NCBI RefSeq assembly: GCF_023078275.1
Contig: NC_062980.1
Coordinates: 4,514,401-4,578,400, forward strand
DNA: 64,000 bases
Direction of reading: 5' to 3'
DNA from: Leguminivora glycinivorella
Lineage: Eukaryota > Arthropoda > Insecta > Lepidoptera > Tortricidae
A program made the position numbers and the translations under genes. The notes beneath the pieces were generated by a model. It had not been told where the DNA came from, searched no databases, and saw only the letters and a list, made by a program, of their open reading frames with translations. Within the stretch, counting starts at the first letter, position 1. Each line of letters begins with the position of its first letter. Shown here in pieces: positions 1 to 11,139 of the stretch.

Positions 1-248
1 GCGATCAAGTTCGATTCGTCTGCCACATCCGCCAGCTGCGCCATCTTGGCTTACAATGTCGCCTGCAATTTCCTGGACCTGCCGCCTTGACGTATTCCAT
101 TCATTCCGTTTGGAACGAGGGAACCAGTGTAAGTGAACTTGCAGTCTTCACGTACACTGGCGATGTTTTTAAGATGATTTTTACCGATTTCTCATGAAAT
201 TATCCTATATTTTTATCATCCCACCTTAATACCCAAAATCCTACTCAG

Positions 249-680
249 AACCCGAAGGGCTTTTCGCTGCCGAGGAAATACTGCTGCAGCCTAAATAGAA
301 TTCACACGGGTCATGGCAAATGCAATCACATGCGATACAAATGGGGATGGAACGAGAGTCCGTTATGTGACTGCGGCCTTGAGGATCAAACTACCTAGCA
401 CATAGTCGAACGATGCCCTAAGAGACGTTTCCAAGGCAGCCCGATGGATCTCTATACCAATTTGACACCTGCGTGCGTAGCCAAATGACATTTCTCCGAC
501 GCCAAACGAAAACGAAACGCCGCGCCACTTAGTCCGGCTCTGTCGCGCCAATACGCACGAGCGATAGAGATAGATATCTACTAGCGTTTCGTTTCGTGAG
601 CATTTCGTGAGCGTTAGTGCCATTCGGCTACGCACCCTGACGCGATCGGTTGGTTGCGTAACCTGGATGTCGACTTATAA
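249..680 (+). pseudogene. Non-LTR retrotransposon (LINE) C-terminal relic, split by a MITE
   Basis: The + strand reads as the C-terminal end of a jockey-like reverse transcriptase ORF. A stretch LNRIHTGHGKCNHMRYKWGW is followed by a Cys/His cluster (CDCG...HIVERC) typical of this tail. The frame has an in-frame TAG at 396-398. It is broken at about 471 by a short inverted-repeat element and resumes at about 637 with DAIGWLRNLDVDL and a TAA at 678-680. Removing the insert and one copy of the short flanking duplication would rejoin the frame between LTP and DAIG. It is dead because of the stop and the insertion. Family assignment is by recognition only. Confidence 0.7.
472..635. mobile_element. 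MITE with GTGCGTAGCC termini inserted in the LINE relic
   Basis: GTGCGTAGCC at 473-482 is mirrored by GGCTACGCAC at 626-635, and CCTG flanks both sides as a likely target duplication (one extra C lies next to the left end). Related foldback copies with the GCCGAATGGCA or GCCATTCGGC core lie near 51666-51800 and 58876-59005, with a fragment near 59330-59400. Confidence 0.65.
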
Positions 681-777
681 TATTAATTGTCTACAAGTAT
701 ACGCCATACGCTTAAATAAATTTACAAGTAAGGACTTAGGACATTGTCATGGATTTGTCGTCATCCAAATGAAATAT

Positions 778-890
778 ACACACACACACACACACACACA
801 ATCACTCCTGTATCCCACGAAGGGGCAGGCAGAGCACATGAAACCACTCAAGTTTCAGTGCCACTCTTGGCAAGTAAGGGGTTGACAGAA
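778..890. repeat. (CA)n microsatellite plus short dispersed repeat
   Basis: A (CA)n tract at about 778-800 is followed by a repeat containing GGGGCAGGCAGAGCACATGA. The same sequence recurs at 60832-60915 and, more diverged, at 61515-61600. No coding signal was seen from 681 to 1128 apart from this. Confidence 0.6.
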
Positions 891-1128
891 AACGAAATTG
901 TGACTTTGACTTTGCAGTGAGATGAAATATACATGTAATTTTTTTCAGATATGGGACTGCTTTGATTGGATAACCTCCTACTGATACTATATTTGAACTT
1001 AAAACCTGGGCTTTCTAAGTGTAAGGCCTAAGTGCACACTCATATTAAACAATTGAAGCTCAAACAAGTGTGCTGAGTCGACGCTGCATAAGGTGTAGTG
1101 TACGCAAAGAGCGAGCGTCCACTTAGGC

Positions 1129-1262
1129 CTTAGTGCGTTTTCACAATATCCGATCCGATATCGGATGGATTTAAAAGGCAAAAATCAGAGATGGCGGCTT
1201 AAATGAATGGGATATCGGTCCTACATCCGATATTGGATCGGATAATGTGAAAACGCACTAAG
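1129..1262. mobile_element. MITE with CTTAGTGCGTTTTCACA termini
   Basis: The left end CTTAGTGCGTTTTCACA followed by ATCCGATCCGATATCGGATG is mirrored on the right at about 1225-1262, forming a hairpin of about 134 bp. A single left-end-like fragment is seen at 55479-55515, where another repeat interrupts it. Confidence 0.7.
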
Positions 1263-1431
1263 AGTCCAAGTTATGTAGGTTGACTCGATGCTCTTTGCTC
1301 ATTTACGGCAGGAATAGTAATAACATGTCGAATTGGGTGCAGCAAACATTTGTACAGATGTGACTTCGACGTCGTATTGGGTTGGATAAGCTTGCCTTTA
1401 GCTAGATATTGCACACAGCGGCAGTCCAGGG

Positions 1432-1655
1432 GGCCGATTTTTGAATGTCGACTATTCGATTTCGTGAATTTCGTTGAATCTCCACTACTAGAGACTTAAG
1501 TTCTTCTTATAGAATCGAAAACGAGTGGTCAGTACCATTAGATTTAAAATTACTAGCCATAAGTTTTCAAAACAAGCATTTCGTCGTTTTATATATAGAT
1601 ATTTTAGAAGTTTTAAAATGGCGAATTCGTGCGTTTTGAAATTCAAAAATCGGTA
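1432..1655. mobile_element. MITE with GGCCGATTTTTGAAT-type termini
   Basis: GGCCGATTTTTGAATGTCGA on the left is mirrored by TTGAAATTCAAAAATCGGT on the right. There is no ORF inside. The family is not identified beyond its inverted ends. Confidence 0.55.
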
Positions 1656-1979
1656 CTGGTGAATTGTGAGTGTTCGTTTAGTTTAAGGAATCATCTGTTC
1701 GTAAATAATTTTACTGTAATAAACCTTAAGTAGATAATTCTAATAGTACCATCTCTATTCAACACATCAGCGAGAACGATAATCATAACAAAATTACCAT
1801 TACAGAATATAATGCCATCTCATGTTTCACGTACAGAATCCTAAACACTACTTACGCCATGTATTTCCATACGTTACAATGCCCCCTCATTTATTTTTAC
1901 TACGTTACAATGCGCCCCTCATTTAAACTTTTCCAAATTAAAAGCCAGCAATTTATAAACGTATTGTTTTTGTTTACAG

Positions 1980-2064
1980 GCGCGGAACAAACCCGCAGAC
2001 GGGGGTGGTCACGTCAACCAGAAGAACGCGGCGGGACAGAAAGCGACGCCGACGAGTCAAAAAG
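1980..2064 (+). CDS. Possible upstream exon of the calmodulin-like gene, basic N-terminal tail part 1
   Basis: A pyrimidine-rich acceptor (TTTTTGTTTACAG) precedes 1980 and a good donor (AAG|GTAACT) follows 2064. The frame that starts ARNKPADGGGHVNQKN is open across all 85 nt and ends in phase 1. It joins in frame to the exon at 3894, which ends in phase 0 and can join the EF-hand exon at 16758. The encoded segment is rich in K, Q, N, G and T and has no known fold. It contains no ATG in the correct frame, so the start must lie in a further 5' exon, probably upstream of this window. A longer ORF visible here in another frame reads back through the acceptor and is not favoured. Membership in the calmodulin-like gene is inferred from phase and order alone. 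Confidence 0.5.
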
Positions 2065-2087
2065 GTAACTAGTATAATTATAATCTA

Positions 2088-2267
2088 CTAGCTTTTGCCC
2101 GCGGCTTCGCTCGCGTTAGAAAGAGACAAAAAGTAGCCTATGTCACTCTCCATCCTTTCAACTATCTCCACTTAAAAAAATCACGTCAATTCGTCGCTCC
2201 GTTTTGCCGTGAAAGACGGACAAACAAACAGACACACACACTTTCCCATTTATAATATTAGTATGGA
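2088..2267 (-). mobile_element. LEP1-like non-autonomous Helitron
   Basis: On the minus strand the element starts TCCATACTAATATTATAAA and ends with a GCGAAGCCGCGGGCAAAAG hairpin and CTAG. It sits between host A and T, as Helitrons do. Further copies occur at 21802, 24928, 25252 and 63096 and as fragments near 18268. It lies just inside the intron after the exon at 1980-2064. Confidence 0.8.
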
Positions 2268-3248
2268 TTAATAAAATTTATATTGACCGGTATAGGTATT
2301 GACCGTGATTACCTTTTTGATTTTTGTCGAGCTCCCGATATTTCGACGCAGTTGCATGCATCATGATCATGGAAAACTGAAGAAGGAAGGAACTGGATGT
2401 CAAAGTTGCGTCAATATAAGTCTAATGAAAATAACCGTGAATCGTTCAAAACTCTCATCTGTTAATAATATTATTATATACTGATGTTTTAAACAAAGTT
2501 TTATCGTGCTCATATCAGGCGTCATGAGAAATATGAAATATGAATTATTTTAAACTTTATTACACAAAAAAAAATAGGTACATGTTCAGGCTTTTATTAT
2601 AATCATGCGGTAATTACCATGGGGAAAGTTTAGTTTTAAAAGCATAAACCTTTTTATGTGTAAATAATTTTCTGTTGTTCTTTTATAATTTTAGTATTTT
2701 TCACTTCTGTATGCCATGCCATGAATACATTATTTATATTTCTATTTATATTCTACATTCAGACCTTTTCAACATTAAAAATCATGAACCTAAACTCAAC
2801 AAGATACATACTAAAGTATAATTATGTTTCGTAGAAGATGAGAACTAGTTCATTTTAACCGAGTGACATAATTTGTTACGCCAGCTGATATCGACAGTAA
2901 CACTAACGCCTTAAAAAACGGTGTCATTTATAAACGTTCAGAAAACTACATTTTCGAAACTATTTACTTTCTGGTCGTAAATTACCCCGTTTTCACGAGA
3001 ACACGGAAGTTGGATTGAAAAAATAAATCAGTGGTAGGAGGTGCTCTCAGTTGGCTCTCAATGATCGAGTATTTCAATGACTTTTTTGTTTTTGATATCG
3101 CAAAAGCTGACGTTGAGCGTCATATGCGAAATTTGTATTTAATAATTAGTTTCAAATTGGTCGCTTCTTTATTTTGTCTCTTTACGGTTTATGATAGTAA
3201 GAGGATTTGAAAAGATTCCCCAACAATTAATGTAAAAAAGCTATTTAT
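2268..3248. other. Intronic stretch, nothing recognised
   Basis: AT-rich sequence with no convincing exon, RNA gene or terminal inverted repeat on either strand. If the 1980 and 3894 exons are real, it is intron. Confidence 0.5.
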
Positions 3249-3710
3249 TTAAAAGGGATATGGTAGCGAAAATGCTAAAATGGAAAGGGACCTTTCAACT
3301 TGGGAATTTTATTTAAATATACAAGTGTTATTAACTAGATTTATCGAAAAAAAAAATCATTTCAAAAAGTCTTAAAATCGAGGTTCCGCTCTCGACTCTT
3401 TCCTCCTTCAAAACTTAATCAATCGGAACGAAATTTGAGAATCTGAGTAACAATGAAATAATCTATGTCGGACCTTTTAGCTTTTTTGGTTAATTGTTAC
3501 CAATCTTGAGTATCACACCTTTCCTTGCGCCACAATGAAAAAGGCCGTTTTTGGAAATTTTCGATTGGCTCTAGAGTCTTTGCAGAGTCCGACACAGATA
3601 AAAATAATAACAATCTGTGTTGAATAAATCATTGCTCTATCTTCAAAAACCAGGGAGGAAATAGTCGAGAGCGTTTGTATGGAGAATTAACCCCTACCGT
3701 ATCGTCTTAA
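3249..3710 (-). mobile_element. Non-autonomous DNA element with TTAA ends
   Basis: It is bounded by TTAA on both sides, with imperfect termini whose consensus is GRSGATACGGTAG. It is homologous, inverted, to 63181-63699 and, truncated, to 21436-21800. The TTAA target suggests piggyBac-type mobilisation, but no transposase is present, so this is inference. Confidence 0.65.
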
Positions 3711-3893
3711 GTGGAGCTGCTAATGCAGACCAAAACAGAACTTTTCAACAACTTTTTACAATAACATATTAGGTATAATAAACCATTTAGAATGTAACTA
3801 TCGTCATACAAAAAACTGGCTTAAAACTTCAGTTATACTTTAACCTGTTGCTATATGTATGAAATATATATTTAGCCTTTTTATTTTCCACAG

Positions 3894-4057
3894 GCGGTCC
3901 AAAAACTCCCGTCAAACCATCAGCGCAAAAAGGGGCAGCAAAGACCGCGCCTCCAAAGCAAGCCGCCGCCGCCGCTGCAGCCGTCAAAACTCCTCAGGGG
4001 AAGAAGAAGAAAGGACACAAGCACCAGCAGTATGAGCTCATTGTTACTATTAATCTG
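3894..4057 (+). CDS. Possible upstream exon of the calmodulin-like gene, basic N-terminal tail part 2
   Basis: The acceptor TTATTTTCCACAG precedes 3894 and the donor CTG|GTGAGT follows 4057. Read from phase 1, the 164-nt exon is fully open. It encodes a basic low-complexity segment: P/K/A-rich, a run of seven alanines, then TPQGKKKKGHKHQQYELIVT. It ends in phase 0, the phase needed by the next recognisable + strand exon at 16758. With the exon at 1980 it would give at least 83 residues of lysine/alanine-rich extension before the EF-hands, a layout suited to binding acidic partners or membranes, though no motif proves this. A shared 5' exon of a different gene cannot be excluded. Confidence 0.6.
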
Positions 4058-4154
4058 GTGAGTTGCGTAGTTCATACTCTTTTTCAACCTGGGGTAAATT
4101 AGTTTTTTTTTGTTGGGATGATCGTCATAAGGCAAGACTATAAGAGTATACATT

Positions 4155-5068
4155 TAGAGATGGGTAGGGGTGAGTAAATACTGAGTATTTACCCGTAATT
4201 TACTCAAAGCACCGAGTAAATACTCGTATTTACTCATTTGGGTGAGTATAAACTGTTACCTAAAAATAATTTAAAAAATGAGATTTAAGTACTTAGTCGT
4301 GTTTATTTTAACTGTGTGGACATGTTTAAATGAGATTTATATTATTAGAAGCTTATGGGAGTCTTAGTTTGTCGAAAAAAGGTAATCTTTGTGAGAAAAA
4401 AATAGTGATAATGTTTAGTTAGCAGTTTTGTTTTAAGAAAGCAGGTATTTACAGTAAAAGTATGAGACTTCAATGAAATTGATGTTCTAGATAACGGCAT
4501 GACGTTCGGAAGTGATTGTTAATGTGGCACTTACGACCTTTTATTAAGGGTTTTCTAAAGAAAACTCAAAAATGGCTCAGCTGGTGACGTTGAAAGTACT
4601 AGTTTTGTGTTTTGTATTATATGGCCAATAATTTGACGGTTTCTGGATATTTTTCCAACAACGAATTCGAAAGTTATAAAGGTATAAACATTATTTCGGC
4701 CTTAATTATCGTTTTATTCCAAAACTGTTCATATTATTAAAAAACTTTTTTAGAAACATTCAATTAATTTTTAAAGACCTATCAGATGATGTATAACACA
4801 CTGGTAATTTCTGAATTTTATTTTTGTGAAAAATAGTTACATGTATGGAGAGCACGTCTTTAAAATAAAATTAATATAAATTTGATTACTTAACTTAGTA
4901 GTCGATAACAAAATACACCAATATTTCTAATTTGTATTTCCATTTCAGCACGCGAAATAGTTTATACCCATCAATTTGAGTAAAAACGAGTAAATACGGG
5001 TATTTTGAGTAAATACTGAGTATTTACTCGATATTTACTCTTGATTATTTACTCACTACCCATCTCTA
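4155..5068. mobile_element. hAT-like non-autonomous transposon
   Basis: TAGAGATGGGTAG at the left is mirrored by CTACCCATCTCTA at the right, and both are flanked by the identical 8-bp duplication TATACATT (4147-4154 and 5069-5076). The 8-bp duplication and the terminal form fit the hAT superfamily. The motif GAGTAAATAC, in both orientations, clusters in about 100 bp next to each end. There is no transposase ORF. Confidence 0.88.
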
Positions 5069-5076
5069 TATACATT

Positions 5077-6421
5077 ATGAATAATTGAATTAGTTAGGAT
5101 ACTGTCGCAAAAGACATTGCTTATTGGATGGTTAGCGATCTCTAGTTAGTGAAGTATGTGTGAGTATTGAGTCAGAAACGATGAATATGCTTGTTTGTGG
5201 ACAGTCTTCCCCATAAACGGTTTGCAGATTGGTCTACCTGTAAAAAAAAGTTATAGTATCAACTGGCAAGAAATTACTAAAATGCTTAAGAAAAGAAGAA
5301 AGATCCAATATAAAGCCCACCGTTCGCGCTCATTGTTATTAATCAGAAGAGTTACTACAATTTTCAAACTGCACTCATTTTGAAAGCAATTTGAAACAAA
5401 ACTTGGCGTCGCTGACATGTTAAGTGCAGCAACATCTTTTTACACACGAGCAATTACATTTGAGGTATTTTTTTTTGTAATTCGGGTTATGACAGGTACA
5501 GACATTTTGAGTACAGTAATGAACATTAAAATGTGGAGATAATGTAAGGAAAATCTTCACCCGATTGAGATTTGTATACATATTAGTTTCATTTTGCAAA
5601 CTGTACGTAAATATCTCATTATGTGTGGACATTTATTTTTATTTTAAACTACTACTACGACCCAAAATAGGAACGAAACCCATTTTTCCGTATGATACAC
5701 TTACCCGTACCGACTTCTAAATTTTGATCACCAGATAAAATGGTCAAACTGGCCCTTTTTCCTTCAATTACAACCCTCGTCCCAACATGCAATCACCCAT
5801 TTAAGTTAAGGAAACCGCCAAATCGATTTTTAACGACTGCAACGACTGTAATGTCGCCGCTAATGCTTTAGAAACTTTGAATATCTCAACTTTTGCTTTA
5901 CTGTGACCCGTTAGGATAAAATAAAACGTTGTTCTTTGTACAAAAGGAATAAGGAACAAAACTTGTAGCAACGGAATCAATTTATATAAAATTTCCTTTA
6001 AAATTTTTTTTAAATAAATTTAGACGTCTCAATTGAATTATGCAAGTTGCAACACGACCAATCGCTGCATACTTTTATGAATTCACAGCGTAAGTAAGGT
6101 GGATGAAATCTGTATGGAACAGATGAAGTGTACATAGAAGATCGACTTAATTTAAAATTGGTCAACTTGAATTTTAAATAGTGTTTCAAATATATTGCAC
6201 TTAAAGTCATCACATCGCGCATGGGCCAAGACGTCCAGTAACATTTTTTCTAATATTTTTGTTTATTTGAAAGTACGTAAATACCGAAACAACGAATACC
6301 GATACTCATAAACGAACACTGATATTTATATTTTTATTAAAATAATAATTTTTATATTTTATTTTACCCAGAAAAAATCTTGGAAATTCTACTGCAACTT
6401 TCAATGTGTCATAGACAACAT
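5077..6421. other. AT-rich intronic stretch, nothing recognised
   Basis: Short ORFs only. None resembles a known protein and none is bounded by convincing splice sites. Confidence 0.5.
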
Positions 6422-8189
6422 AATAGTATTTTATGCAACTGGTGGTTAAAAGAGGTCAAAAAAGGTGAGTGGCGTGGGTAACAATTTGAGGCGAAGCCGA
6501 AAATTGTTAATAAAGACGCCACGAGCATTTTTTGACTCAGTTAAACACCGTTGCATACAATACTTTTTCTACGACCAAGCATTTATTTTGAAAGAAAATT
6601 ATAAATTCAACAAATACCTACTTTCAGTCATCTTAGTTATCTAGATGGACCGCCTACCATTTTGAATATGCAGTTTGAGTGCAAACATGAAAATAAAACT
6701 GTCTATTGTATGGTTCTTTGAAGCCTGGCCACTAAGACGAATCGAGCCGAGTTGAATCGAGTTCTCATACATTTGAATGCGATTCGACGCGTCGCCAATG
6801 AACGCAGCAGAAAATGAAGGAGTCTCGACTCTGCGAATTGGTTTGTTAAGTTGGTAGCAATGTTTTTACTGAACTGTAACAGCTATATCGTGCTACTGCT
6901 ACTAAATGTTTTCAGGGTATAGACTAGATAGACTTGTCCTGACGTCTTTTATGTAGGGTTTTAAAGTTCTATGCACGACCTTGTAACTCACGAATAACAG
7001 TACGGGAGTAGAAAATAGTATTTTATGCAACTGGTGGTTAAGTCAAAAAAGGTGAGTGGCGTGGGTAACAATTTGAGGCGAAGCCGAAAATTGTTAATAA
7101 AGACGCCACGAGCATTTTTTGACTCAGTTAAACACCGTTGCATACAATACTTTTTCTACGACCAAGCATTTATTTTGAAAGAAAATTATAAATTCAACAA
7201 ATACCTACTTTCAGTCATCTTAGTTATCTAGATGGACCGCCTACCATTTTGAATATGCAGTTTGAGTGCAAACATGAAAATAAAACTGTCTATTGTATGG
7301 TTCTTTGAAGCCTGGCCACTAAGACGAATCGAGCCGAGTTGAATCGAGTTCTCATACATTTGAATGCGATTCGACGCGTCGCCAATGAACGCAGCAGAAA
7401 ATGAAGGAGTCTCGACTCTGCGAATTGGTTTGTTAAGTTGGTAGCAATGTTTTTACTGAACTGTAACAGCTATATCGTGCTACTGCTACTAAATGTTTTC
7501 AGGGTATAGACTAGATAGACTTGTCCTGACGTCTTTTATGTAGGGTTTTAAAGTTCTATGCACGACCTTGTAACTCACGAATAACAGTACGGGAGTAGAA
7601 AATAGTATTTTATGCAACTGGTGGTTAAGTCAAAAAAGGTGAGTGGCGTGGGTAACAATTTGAGGCGAAGCCGAAAATTGTTAATAAAGACGCCACGAGC
7701 ATTTTTTGACTCAGTTAAACACCGTTGCATACAATACTTTTTCTACGACCAAGCACTTATTTTGAAAGAAAATTATAAATTCAACAAATACCTACTTTCA
7801 GTCAGCTTAGTTATCTAGATGGACCGCCTACCATTTTGAATATGCAGTTTGAGTGCAAACATGAAAATTAAACTGTCTATGGTATGGTTCTTTGAAGCCT
7901 GGCCACTAAGACGAATCGAGCCGAGTTGAATCGAGTTCTCATACATTTGAATGCGATTCGACGCGTCGCCAATGAACGCAGCAGAAAACGAAGGAGTCTC
8001 GACTCTGCGAATTGGTTTGTTAAGTTGGTAGCAATGTATTTACTGAACTGTAACAGCTATATCGTGCTACTGCTACTAAATGTTTTCAGGGTATAGACTA
8101 GATAGACTTGTCCTGACATCTTTTATGTAGGGTTTTAAAGTTTTATGCACGACCTTGTAACTCACGAATAACAGTACGGGAGTAGAAAA
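6422..8189. repeat. Tandem repeat, three copies of a unit of about 587 bp
   Basis: The units begin near 6422, 7014 and 7601, each starting AATAGTATTTTATGCAACTG. Copy 1 has a 5-bp insertion (AAAGAGG in place of AAG). The copies differ at only a few positions, so the array is young. Each unit holds an unrecognised ORF of up to 68 codons. It also holds a segment with ATTTGAATGCGATTCGACGC that recurs, diverged, at about 54765-54850, so the unit includes dispersed-repeat sequence. Confidence 0.93.
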
Positions 8190-8973
8190 AGGTTTTAAAC
8201 AAACATTCGTTTATATCATTCTTGTTTGAATTGAATGATGTTTGTTAGTTCGTTGCGGCTATTAAATGGAAATAGTTTTATGACGCTGACGACATGATGG
8301 AATAAAACGTTTTTAGACGTTTTCATTTACAAGCGTGTCATGGGCCACGAAAATTACGCTACAGTGAGTTACATTGACAGCGTCAAGCGTAAATAGCAAA
8401 TGACTGTCTTTGTGACAATTACGAGTATGACCACAGTGAAACCGTGATACAACAAATTTAATAAGAGTGTAAATTTTATATTCAAATCACTACATAGTAT
8501 AAAACAAAGTCACTTTTTCTGTCCCTATGTCCCTATGTCCCTTTGTATGCTTAAATCTTTGAAACTACGCAACGGATTTTGATGCGGTTTTTTTTAATAG
8601 ATAGAGTGATTTAAGAGGAAGGTTTATATGTATAATAACATCCATTAAATAGTGGAGAAGTACTGTTATTTTTGAGGTTTCTAATGTGATGTCGTAAATA
8701 ATTACATGCGGGTAGATTATATTTATTTGTCTACCCCGAACATTTATATAAATTAATATCGGGTAGTTTTGTGTTGTTTACATCTCCGGTGACATTTTGC
8801 TGGGACGTCAGTCTTCCGCGACCACGGCCAGTGCAACCTGGCCGAAACGTTGGGAAAAAAGGTAAAAATAATGTTAATTAATCGCATTCGACCTGTATGT
8901 GACTTTAAATATGTGTACAAAGCGCGAGAACTTAGTGTTATCTTGATAAGGGATAGGGATAGCGATAGGGATA

Positions 8974-9279
8974 GCGATAATCGTAAATTCGTAAATAAAC
9001 TTAAAAATAAACTTATGCTTGAAGCGTATTACACTGTTGACGAATTTTTCAACGACGTGCACTCTTGAACTGGTTCACTATACCAACCATTTTGAATTAT
9101 AAAATTGAAATGTATCTTCGACAGCATGTTTGCATTAACTATGTAACTTATAAGTGCCGACTGTAGACACTTAATAACAAAAAATAACAAAGAAGAATAA
9201 TTGTATTTATATGTAATTTTGTTGACATGTAAAACTATGTTTGATAAAGGAATAAATGAATGAATGAATGAATGAATGA
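8974..9279 (+). pseudogene. 3' end of a non-LTR retrotransposon with (GAAT)n tail
   Basis: The frame ending KNKLMLEAYYTVDEFFNDV and a TGA at 9066-9068 resembles the C-terminus of lepidopteran LINE reverse transcriptases. An untranslated tail of about 200 bp follows, ending AATAAATGAATGAATGAATGA. It lies between two GATAGGGATAGCGAT tracts of the surrounding Helitron, consistent with a 5'-truncated insertion into that hexamer repeat. Confidence 0.6.
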
Positions 9280-9754
9280 TAGGGATAGCGATAGGGATAG
9301 CGATGTCACTACATAGTATAAAACAAAGTCGCTTTCTCTGTCCCTATGTCCCTTTGTATGCTTAAATCTTTGAAACTACGCAACGGATTTTGATGCGGTT
9401 TTTTTTTAATAGATAGAGTGATTCAAGAGGAAGGTTTATATGTATAATAACATCCATTAAATAGTGGAGAAGTACTGTTATTTTTGAGGTTTCTAATGTG
9501 ATGTCGTAAATAATTACATGCGGGTAGATTATATTTATTTGTCTACCCCGAACATTTATATAAATTAATATCGGGTAGTTTTGTGTTGTTTACATCTCCG
9601 GTGACATTTTGCTGGGACGTCAGTCTTCCGCGACCACGGCCAGTGCAACCTGGCCGAAACGTTGGGAAAAAAGGTAAAAATAATGTTAATTAATCGCTTT
9701 CGACCTGTATGTGACTTTAAATATGTGTACAAAGCGCGAGAACTTAGTGTTATC

Positions 9755-9870
9755 TTGATAAGGGATAGGGATAGCGATAGGGATAGCGATAGGGATAGCG
9801 ATAGCCATAGCGTTAGCGATAGCGATAGCGATAGGGATAGAGATAGGGATACGGATACGGATACGGATAA
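9755..9870. repeat. (GATAGS)n hexamer microsatellite
   Basis: Interrupted GATAGG/GATAGC repeats, grading into GATACG. In frame they read as an RDRDSD repeat, which is a by-product of the hexamer and not a recognised protein domain. Confidence 0.85.
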
Positions 9871-10268
9871 TATGGGTATCGTTAGAGGGATACGGATAAT
9901 CGGTCGGCGGTCTCTTACAATCAAAGTGCTCTAAGACGATCGTTGTTTGCTTGCTTGAAGATTACGTTTGCGATAAGTATAAGCAAAATGTAAAAAATTG
10001 TAAGGGATAATAGAAAAAAGTACTTTTTACCCACCGATCATATAGTGTCGAAATACGGGCTATGTGGGATGTTTATAAAGGTTTCCCCAGCGTATATAGA
10101 ATTACCTACGCTGTGGTCGATGTGTAATATTTCTACAATCATTGCAAGCAAAAGTATTATGTGCAATCGAAATAATCGCAGATAAATATACCAGAGAAAC
10201 CTAAGGATCCAAATGAAAATCTTAATGAATACTTTTATTACGCGGGCGAAGCCGCGGGTAAAAGCTAG

Positions 10269-11139
10269 TTATATATAAAATAATCATGCTGTCATTTTTA
10301 TATTAGGCTTCTATTTTTTGTTTTTAATAATATTTGTTTTTGTAATTCTATTCTCATTGTTTAATACATTAAGCGCTGTTGGGTTTGAATTGTCATATTA
10401 CCCGAGGGTCAACAATAACATGTCGCAGTTTTCAAAGGCTAGGACCAACATTTAATTCCGAAATCTGATGGCGGCAGATATGCACATTGCACATGAGCAA
10501 GGCTCGCCCGTATTTGGCGGTAATAAAAACACGCTACACGCTATGGCTGATGGACACTCGACGGATCGTATTCTGATTTGACGCTCCGATGCTTTGACGC
10601 TACCAGCAACTCATTCACGCCGCTTTTTCGTGGCCTTTGGTTACGCATGACATGTACTCTTAATATTTGATTTTTGTTGATGCCGAGCATTTTTAATTAT
10701 TAGAAAGGTACATAAATTCGGAAAATTTGCCGTATTTTTCTACTGACAAAGTATGTGCCAAAATATGTAAGTATGTATATACGTAAAAGTATAGACAAAT
10801 ATCCCAAACAGTTGCGGTCTCTCACAGTTCTTAATTTATTGTGATAGCGATGTTATATGACCATGGAGCGGATGCGATAAATTTGATATATGGCCTCTCC
10901 ATCACACGTTTGGTTTGTGGAGAGAACTAGCGAATTCAGCTATTAAATCATTTTAGGTCGGTGTTTGTGGTAAATATATAATACAACAATATTACATGCG
11001 GATTTAAATTTGAGTGGGTGATTATGCATTAAAACGTGGTGACGTAGTAATTATCGTTGGGACAATTTGTTACGCGAACATGTTACATTTAATAAATTGG
11101 TACGAGTTTGAGCTAGTTTTGACACGACTTGGAATAATA
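10269..11139. other. Intronic stretch, nothing recognised
   Basis: No exon, RNA gene or paired terminal repeat was found on either strand. Confidence 0.45.

Larger units (their letters stand above)
8487..10268 (+). mobile_element. Helitron-like composite with internal duplication
   Basis: It begins A|TCACTACATAGTATAAAAC at 8487 and ends CGGGCGAAGCCGCGGG...CTAG|T at 10265-10268, a Helitron-type hairpin and terminus. The 5' module of about 480 bp is present twice (8487-8960 and 9306-9770). Both copies run into a (GATAGS)n hexamer tract. The module includes the phrase CCTGGCCGAAACGTTGGG, a frequent lepidopteran repeat motif. There is no helicase or Rep ORF. Confidence 0.6.

Noticed and set aside
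778..800. Possible CRISPR array or satellite
   Set aside because: It is a plain (CA)n microsatellite, and the organism is an animal. No repeat-spacer structure exists anywhere in the window.
363..885. Overlapping ORFs of about 90 codons on both strands
   Set aside because: They lie across the LINE relic, the MITE inside it and a short dispersed repeat. Frames other than the LINE frame are chance readings.
1859..2068. 69-codon ORF that reads through the acceptor into the exon at 1980
   Set aside because: It uses a frame that does not continue into the next exon, and it would read intronic sequence including the acceptor.
9565..9934. ORFs with SLSLSLSL or RDRDSD repeats on the two strands
   Set aside because: They are readings of a hexamer microsatellite in a Helitron-like element.
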